Assembly: GCA_030668755.1 (NCBI GenBank)
Contig: DAOVEW010000114.1
Span: 1 to 5,484, forward strand
From: Bacillota bacterium
Lineage (GTDB): Bacteria > Armatimonadota > Hebobacteria > Hebobacterales > Hebobacteraceae
Length of the DNA: 5,484 bases
Direction of reading: 5' to 3'
Position 1 is the first letter of the stretch. Each line of letters opens with the position of its first letter. The notes beneath the pieces are model-generated. The model saw only the letters and a list, made by a program, of their open reading frames with translations. It had not been told where the DNA came from and made no database searches. A program made the position numbers and the translations under genes. Positions 1 through 5,484 of the stretch are shown here, one piece after another.

Positions 1-1
1 T

Positions 2-1897
<1,896 letters not shown>

Positions 1898-1938
1898 CGG
1901 CCCGTGCCGGCGCAGGTTGACAACGTGCGCCACAGGGA

Positions 1939-1963
1939 GCTTCGGCAGCAGAGCTACCGAAGC
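1939..1963 (+). other. Strong hairpin in the gyrB-gyrA intergenic gap
   Basis: Arms GCTTCGG (1939-1945) and CCGAAGC (1957-1963) are perfectly complementary. Inside them AGC (1947-1949) pairs with GCT (1953-1955) around an AGA loop, with one C/A mismatch between the two helices, giving about ten base pairs. No T-run follows on either strand, so it is not a classic Rho-independent terminator. It may be an mRNA-stabilising or processing structure between the two gyrase cistrons. That role is inference. Confidence 0.5.
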
Positions 1964-1981
1964 AACGCCTATCCGGTCTAG

Positions 1982-1994
1982 GGGCGTGTCGCCC
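1982..1994 (+). other. Small GC hairpin upstream of gyrA
   Basis: GGGCG (1982-1986) and CGCCC (1990-1994) pair perfectly around a TGT loop. It lies 19 bases after the larger hairpin and 44 bases before the gyrA start. It is short enough to have arisen by chance in GC-rich DNA, and no T-run follows it. Confidence 0.35.
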
Positions 1995-2027
1995 ACTACT
2001 TGCTGGTGCCAGGATGAAATGATAATC

Positions 2028-2032
2028 GGAGA
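2028..2032 (+). promoter_or_regulatory. Ribosome binding site of gyrA
   Basis: GGAGA lies six bases before the ATG at 2039. This supports that start, as does the protein beginning only two residues longer than E. coli GyrA relative to the active-site tyrosine. Confidence 0.75.
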
Positions 2033-2038
2033 CCTTGT

Positions 2039-4591
2039 ATGGCCAAGCCCAAGGAAGCAATCCGCGTAACCGACATCGACATCGAAGAGGAGATGCGCGA
2101 GTCGTTCATGACGTTCGCCATGAGCGTCATCATCGCCCGCGCCCTGCCGGATGTGCGCGATGGCCTCAAGCCCGCCCAGCGCTGCATCCTCTATGCGATG
2201 CACGACCTCAACCTGACCCCCGGAGCGCAGCACCGCAAGTGCGCCAAGATCGCGGGCGACACCTCCGGCAACTACCACCCCCACGGCCAGGAAGTCGTCT
2301 ATCCTACCCTCGCCCGCATGGCCCAGGACTGGAACATGCGGTATCTCCTCGTAGACGGCCACGGCAACTTCGGCTCCGTCGATGGCGACCCGCCCGCGGC
2401 GATGCGTTACACCGAGGCCCGCATGTCCGACTACGGCGCCGAAATGCTCGCCGACATCGAGCGCGACACCGTAGACTTCGTCCAGAACTACGACCAGACC
2501 CGCACCGAGCCCACCGTCCTCCCTGGCCGCTTCCCCAACCTCCTCTGCAACGGCGGCTCCGGCATCGCCGTCGGAATGGCCACCAACCTCCCCCCCCACA
2601 ACCTCGGAGAAGTCGTGGACGGATGCGTCCTCCTTATCGACGATCCCGACGCAGACCTCGACGCCATCATGAAGGTGCTGCCCGGCCCGGATTTCCCAAC
2701 CGGCGGGCTGATCCTCGGGACCTCCGGCATCCGGCAGGCCTACGAAAGCGGCCGTGGCTCGATCACCATGCAGGCGCGCGCGGTCATCGAGCCGATGGAC
2801 GGGAGCCGGAACGCGATCCTCGTCACGGAGTTGCCCTATCAGGTCAACAAGGCGAATCTGGTCGAGCAGATCGCCGAGTTGGTGAACAACAAGCGGATCG
2901 AGGGGATCAGCAGTCTCCGCGACGAGTCCGATCGCAAGGGCATGCGCGTTGTCGTCGAGCTCAAGCGCGAGGCCAACGCGCACGTGGTGCTCAACGCCCT
3001 CTACAAGCACACCCGAATGCGTACCAGCTTCCCGGTCAACGCCGTCGCCCTCATCCCGGAGTACGCCGGCCAGCAGCCCGGCGAGCCGGTGCCCCTCGTC
3101 CCCCGCACCATGGGCATCGAGAACCTCATCACTCACTTCTTGGACCACCGGCGCGAGGTCGTCGTGCTTCGCAGCCAACACGACCTGGTCCGCGCCCAGG
3201 CCCGCGCCCACATCCTCGAGGGCTATCGCATCGCCCTCAAGAACCTCGACGAAATCATCAAGATCATCCGCCAGGCGGCGGGCCCGCCCGAGGCGCGCGA
3301 CAAGCTGATGAAGCGCTTTAAGCTCTCCGAGCGACAGGCCCAGGCCATCCTCGAGCTCATGCTCCAGCGCCTCACCAGCCTCGAGCGCAAGAAGATCGAC
3401 GAAGAGTACAAAGAGGTGATCAAGACCATCGGCCGATTGGAGGACATCCTCGGCAAGCGCCTCTCAGCACTGGTCGGCGGCGAAGACCGGCTTATGGCCA
3501 CCCGTGAGTGGCTCCGGAAGCACCCCTCCCAGCCCCGCAAGGTGATGCAGATCGTAAAGCAGGAGCTCCTCGCCCTGAAGGAAAAGCGTGCCGACCCTCG
3601 CCGCACCGAGATCCGCCCCGAGGACGCCGCCGACATCAGCGTCGAGGACCTCATCGCCGAAGAGGACATGGTCGTCACCATGACCCGGGATGGCTACATC
3701 AAGCGTCTCCCCGTAGCCACCTATCGCACCCAGGGCCGCGGCGGCAAGGGCGTGACCGGGCTCACTCGCAAGGAGGAGGATGTCGTAGACCACCTCTTCG
3801 TCGCCAGCACCCACACCACCATCCTCTTCTTCACCAACCGGGGAAAGGTCTACCGCCTGCGCGCGCACGAGATCCCGCAGGCCAGCCGCCAGGCGCGCGG
3901 GACCGCCGTCATCAACCTGATCGCCATCGACCAGGGAGAGCGCGTCACCGCCGCCCGCGCGGTCCGGGAGTTCGGCGAGGACCGCTTCCTCTTCATGGCC
4001 ACTCGGCAGGGGACGGTCAAGAAGACCCACCTCAGCGACTACGACACCCGGGTCAAGGGCGGCCTCATCGCGCTCCGCCTGCACAAGGACGACGAGCTCG
4101 AGTGGGTCGCCGAGACCGACGGCAACCGCGACATCGTACTGGTGACCGAGCAGGGCCAATCCATCCGCTTCGCCGAGAAGCAGACTCGGCCCATGGGGAG
4201 GCCCGCCGCGGGCGTGCGCGGCATCCGCCTCCGCAAGAACGACTCCGTCGTCGGCATGGGCGTGGTCAGAAAGGGCGCCGACCTCCTCGTCGCCTCCCGC
4301 AACGGTTACGGCAAGCGCACCACGCTGGGCGAGTATAGGCCACAGACCCGGGGCGGGATCGGGCTCAAAACCATGAATGTCAGCAAGCGCAACGGCCCCA
4401 TCGTTGGCATGCGCATCGTGGACGAAGATGACGACCTTCTCATCATCACCACCTCGGGGACGATCATCCGCCAGCTAGTGAGGAATATCCGCTCCATCGG
4501 CCGCTCCACCCAGGGCGTCCGCCTCATCCGCCTCGACAAGGGCGACAAAGTCGCCAGCATCGCACGGGTGGTGAGGCAGGAGGAAGAGTAG
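2039..4591 (+). CDS. gyrA: DNA gyrase subunit A, complete
   Basis: DNA-cleaving and DNA-wrapping subunit of gyrase, 850 residues, within the usual family range. The winged-helix/tower breakage-reunion domain fills about residues 1-500, with catalytic Tyr124 in [10 protein letters not shown] (E. coli Tyr122; codon 2408-2410) and the preceding Arg123. The coiled-coil region has [21 protein letters not shown]. The C-terminal domain has six beta-pinwheel blades beginning near residues 545, 595, 650, 699, 749 and 801. Blade 1 carries the GyrA box QGRGGKG at 565-571, one residue off QRRGGKG, and blade 5 carries a related QTRGGIG. These features mark supercoiling GyrA rather than ParC. The quinolone pocket is unusual: [10 protein letters not shown] has Glu85 and Pro89 where E. 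coli has Ser83 and Asp87. gyrB lies 141 bases upstream, and co-transcription is likely. The last 42 bases occur again downstream. Confidence 0.98.
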   Translation: MAKPKEAIRVTDIDIEEEMRESFMTFAMSVIIARALPDVRDGLKPAQRCILYAMHDLNLTPGAQHRKCAKIAGDTSGNYHPHGQEVVYPTLARMAQDWNMRYLLVDGHGNFGSVDGDPPAAMRYTEARMSDYGAEMLADIERDTVDFVQNYDQTRTEPTVLPGRFPNLLCNGGSGIAVGMATNLPPHNLGEVVDGCVLLIDDPDADLDAIMKVLPGPDFPTGGLILGTSGIRQAYESGRGSITMQARAVIEPMDGSRNAILVTELPYQVNKANLVEQIAELVNNKRIEGISSLRDESDRKGMRVVVELKREANAHVVLNALYKHTRMRTSFPVNAVALIPEYAGQQPGEPVPLVPRTMGIENLITHFLDHRREVVVLRSQHDLVRAQARAHILEGYRIALKNLDEIIKIIRQAAGPPEARDKLMKRFKLSERQAQAILELMLQRLTSLERKKIDEEYKEVIKTIGRLEDILGKRLSALVGGEDRLMATREWLRKHPSQPRKVMQIVKQELLALKEKRADPRRTEIRPEDAADISVEDLIAEEDMVVTMTRDGYIKRLPVATYRTQGRGGKGVTGLTRKEEDVVDHLFVASTHTTILFFTNRGKVYRLRAHEIPQASRQARGTAVINLIAIDQGERVTAARAVREFGEDRFLFMATRQGTVKKTHLSDYDTRVKGGLIALRLHKDDELEWVAETDGNRDIVLVTEQGQSIRFAEKQTRPMGRPAAGVRGIRLRKNDSVVGMGVVRKGADLLVASRNGYGKRTTLGEYRPQTRGGIGLKTMNVSKRNGPIVGMRIVDEDDDLLIITTSGTIIRQLVRNIRSIGRSTQGVRLIRLDKGDKVASIARVVRQEEE
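4550..4591 (+). repeat. Direct repeat copy 1: 3' end of gyrA
   Basis: These last 14 codons of gyrA, stop included, encode [13 protein letters not shown]. They match 4915-4956 at 39 of 42 positions without gaps, exactly 365 bases apart. Similarity stops abruptly to the left of 4550. AGGAGG lies inside (4578-4583) but no start codon follows at a usable distance in this copy. Confidence 0.9.
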
Positions 4592-4660
4592 GGGACTGAT
4601 CGGGCAGGGACTGTGAACGCGATACTGAAAGCCGCTGGTCTGAAGGGGGAGCAGGCGTGA
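4592..4660 (+). pseudogene. Probable 3' remnant of a hicA toxin gene
   Basis: After the gyrA stop, the same frame reads GTDRAG and then TVNAILKAAGLKGEQA, ending at TGA 4658-4660. The segment GTVNAILKAAGL resembles the C-terminal end of HicA mRNA interferases, which commonly finish with a GTLRSILKQAGL-type helix. The TGA overlaps the GTG start of the hicB-like gene as GTGA, the usual toxin-antitoxin coupling. Everything upstream, including the double-stranded-RNA-binding-like fold and catalytic histidine, is absent and replaced by gyrA. A GTG at 4613 could start a 15-residue peptide, but that would not be a toxin. A 7-base direct repeat, GGGACTG (4592-4598 and 4607-4613), lies at the junction. 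The match is short, so the assignment rests on sequence plus position. Confidence 0.6.
4645..4651 (+). promoter_or_regulatory. Ribosome binding site of hicB-like gene
   Basis: GGGGGAG ends five bases before the GTG at 4657. It lies inside the codons of the putative hicA remnant, as expected for a coupled gene pair, and decides for this GTG start. Confidence 0.6.
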
Positions 4661-4878
4661 ACTATCTGGTTGTCATAGAGCGGGGAGAAGACAGCTTCGG
4701 TGCATATGCTCCCGATCTGCCGGGATGCGTCGCCGTCGGCAAGAGCAGGGAAGAGGTCTTGCATCTGGTCCAGGAGGCCATCGAGCTGCACATCCAGGGG
4801 CTGAAAGAACAGGGGCTGCCCATCCCTGAGCCCCGTTCGCAGGCGGAGCTTGTCGGGGCTGCGAGTGACAAGGCCTAG
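4657..4878 (+). CDS. HicB-family (UPF0150) antitoxin-like protein, apparently orphan
   Basis: A 73-residue protein with a GTG start, matching the short, single-domain HicB class in length and pattern. The beta strand MNYLVVIERGEDSFGAYAP is followed by the family hallmark PDLPGCVAVG (about 19-28). Next comes the helix SREEVLHLVQEAIELHIQGL, and the protein closes with the typical GLPIPEPRS turn. Known HicB proteins have a partial RNase H-like fold and bind and neutralise HicA, which degrades mRNA. No C-terminal helix-turn-helix or ribbon-helix-helix is visible, so DNA binding is doubtful. Its cognate toxin seems reduced to a fragment just upstream, which leaves it an orphan. It may be a relic, an anti-toxin against related HicA proteins, or recruited elsewhere. 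It has no visible promoter and probably reads through from gyrA, 65 bases upstream. Confidence 0.85.
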   Translation: MNYLVVIERGEDSFGAYAPDLPGCVAVGKSREEVLHLVQEAIELHIQGLKEQGLPIPEPRSQAELVGAASDKA

Positions 4879-4889
4879 CGTGGGGACAT

Positions 4890-4908
4890 GGCTAGCCCTG
4901 GGCATGCC
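4890..4908. repeat. Cluster of three short palindromes at the insertion's right end
   Basis: GGCTAGCC (4890-4897), GCCCTGGGC (4895-4903, central T) and GGCATGCC (4901-4908) are perfect inverted repeats that overlap or nearly abut within 19 bases. The cluster sits between hicB and the second gyrA-tail copy. No T-run follows, so termination is not supported. It could mark a recombination junction, which is inference. Confidence 0.45.
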
Positions 4909-4914
4909 AGCCGG

Positions 4915-4956
4915 GTCGCCAGCATCGCGCGGGTGGTGAGGCAGGAGGAGCAGTAG
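4915..4956 (+). repeat. Direct repeat copy 2: duplicated gyrA 3' end
   Basis: This segment matches 4550-4591 at 39 of 42 positions. The differences are at 4929, 4950 and 4951. Read in the gyrA frame it encodes [13 protein letters not shown] and a stop, so only the final Glu to Gln is a protein change and the other two substitutions are silent. An ATG at 4888 opens a 22-codon frame running into it, but the only purine-rich stretch (4881-4886) is one base from that ATG, too close to be a good ribosome binding site. Its AGGAGG now serves the next gene. It is either the original end of gyrA displaced by an insertion or a later copy. Confidence 0.9.
4943..4948 (+). promoter_or_regulatory. Ribosome binding site of the DUF4238 gene, inside the repeat
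   Basis: A perfect AGGAGG lies seven bases before the GTG at 4956. It is part of the duplicated gyrA tail, where it codes for Gln-Glu-Glu, so gyrA-derived sequence doubles as a translation signal. Confidence 0.7.
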
Positions 4957-5484
4957 TGCAGAAGCCAGCGCGCCGACACCATTACCTTCCGCAGTCGTAT
5001 CTTGCCGGGTTCACGGCGAGTGGACAGAGGGACGACTTCCTGTACGTGTTCGACCTTGAATCCGAGGATGGGCAGGTCGAGAAACGACGACCGCGCAATG
5101 TGGCATTCGAGAAAGACTACCATCGCCTTGACTGGCCTGGCCTCCCGCGTGACTTCCTGGAGAAGGGCGTGTGGGCGAAGTTCGAGTCTGAGCTTGCGCC
5201 GCTCATACGGCACGTTGGGCAGTGCGAGGACGTCTCGGGTGAAGACATCGATTCTCTGCTACAGTTCGTTGCGCTGTGCGCAGTGCGTGTGCCCCTTATG
5301 CGGGAGGCAGAGACACTGATGGTCGAAGAGACTACTGGCAGTTCCTTCGCAGAAGCACTGACGAAGGAGGATGCGTGGGAGTTGGTCCTCAAATGGAGTG
5401 CCGAGAAGAAGCTAGGGTGGGAAGAGGATGAGCTACAGGCCGTGATCCAGAGCCCTGATCTGTGCAAGGGTCGCCGCCAGTTGT
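4956..5484 (+). CDS. DUF4238-family protein, 3'-truncated by the window edge
   Basis: The frame from the GTG at 4956 stays open for 176 codons to the edge. The start is set by AGGAGG seven bases upstream, and its G is the last base of the preceding TAG. The protein opens with PARRHHYLPQSYLAGFT (4-20), the hallmark HHY-PQ-YL--F of DUF4238. It continues with FLYVFDLE (28-35), RPRNVAFEKDYHRLDW (45-60), a WAKFESELAPLI helix, and DIDSLLQFVALCAVRVPLMRE, which corresponds to the family's conserved Arg-x-Pro helix. There is no signal peptide or membrane segment, so it is probably cytoplasmic. The function of this family is unknown; members are scattered and often found in accessory regions. Two counted lines (5221-5280, 5341-5400) have 34 and 33 G/C of 60, less than much of gyrA, which hints at acquisition. 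The C-terminal part, usually about as long again, is outside the window. Confidence 0.8.
   Translation, partial: MQKPARRHHYLPQSYLAGFTASGQRDDFLYVFDLESEDGQVEKRRPRNVAFEKDYHRLDWPGLPRDFLEKGVWAKFESELAPLIRHVGQCEDVSGEDIDSLLQFVALCAVRVPLMREAETLMVEETTGSSFAEALTKEDAWELVLKWSAEKKLGWEEDELQAVIQSPDLCKGRRQL

Noticed and set aside
1917..1922. Perfect -35-like TTGACA after gyrB
   Set aside because: No plausible -10 element lies 16-18 bases downstream, where the sequence is the GC-rich arm of a hairpin.
2021..2026. GATAAT as a -10 element for a gyrA promoter
   Set aside because: Transcription would begin about six bases before the ATG and exclude the good ribosome binding site at 2028-2032. The upstream -35 match is poor.
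2035..3321. 428-codon + strand frame overlapping gyrA
   Set aside because: Its product is an Arg/Pro/His-rich low-complexity string typical of an out-of-frame GC-rich gene, and gyrA is certain in the other frame.
4306..4905. Antisense frame of 199 codons over the gyrA end and hicB
   Set aside because: It covers the clearly coding gyrA blades and the HicB protein on the other strand and has no recognisable domain.
5002..5319. 105-codon + strand frame in the DUF4238 region
   Set aside because: The frame beginning at GTG 4956 is open throughout and carries the DUF4238 motifs. This alternative is Ser/Arg-rich and lacks any family match.

Overview
The window comes from a GC-rich bacterial chromosome. 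It holds the two DNA gyrase genes in the order gyrB-gyrA, followed by a short, rearranged accessory stretch. All genes found are on the + strand. The lineage cannot be fixed from this window. The GyrA active-site region ([12 protein letters not shown], then [15 protein letters not shown]) differs from the enterobacterial, firmicute and actinobacterial forms and recalls the variant loops of deep-branching groups such as Planctomycetes/PVC bacteria or Armatimonadota. That is a low-confidence impression.

Layout: bases 2-1897 are gyrB, lacking only about the first 20-25 codons, which lie left of the window. A 141-base gap (1898-2038) contains two GC-rich hairpins and a clear ribosome binding site for gyrA. 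gyrA (2039-4591) is complete, with a six-bladed C-terminal domain and a near-canonical GyrA box. Together the two genes encode the A2B2 gyrase, which introduces negative supercoils using ATP.

The 365 bases after gyrA look like an insertion. They begin with what looks like the last 20 or so codons of a hicA toxin gene, whose stop overlaps the GTG start of an apparently intact hicB antitoxin gene (4657-4878). After a cluster of short palindromes, the last 42 bases of gyrA, including its stop codon, appear a second time (4915-4956, 39/42 identical to 4550-4591). This second copy supplies an AGGAGG ribosome binding site, and its stop codon overlaps the GTG start of a DUF4238-family gene that runs off the right edge (4956-5484). 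The simplest reading is that a segment carrying hicAB entered at the 3' end of gyrA and left a direct repeat of the gyrA tail on both sides, and that most of hicA was then lost, or was never carried in.

The gyrase also carries unusual residues at the positions that define quinolone sensitivity: GyrA Glu85 and Pro89 (E. coli Ser83 and Asp87) and GyrB Lys399 (E. coli Asp426). The catalytic residues are all kept. GyrB also has an extra Gly/Asn/Glu/Ser loop built from an 18-base tandem repeat inside its TOPRIM domain.
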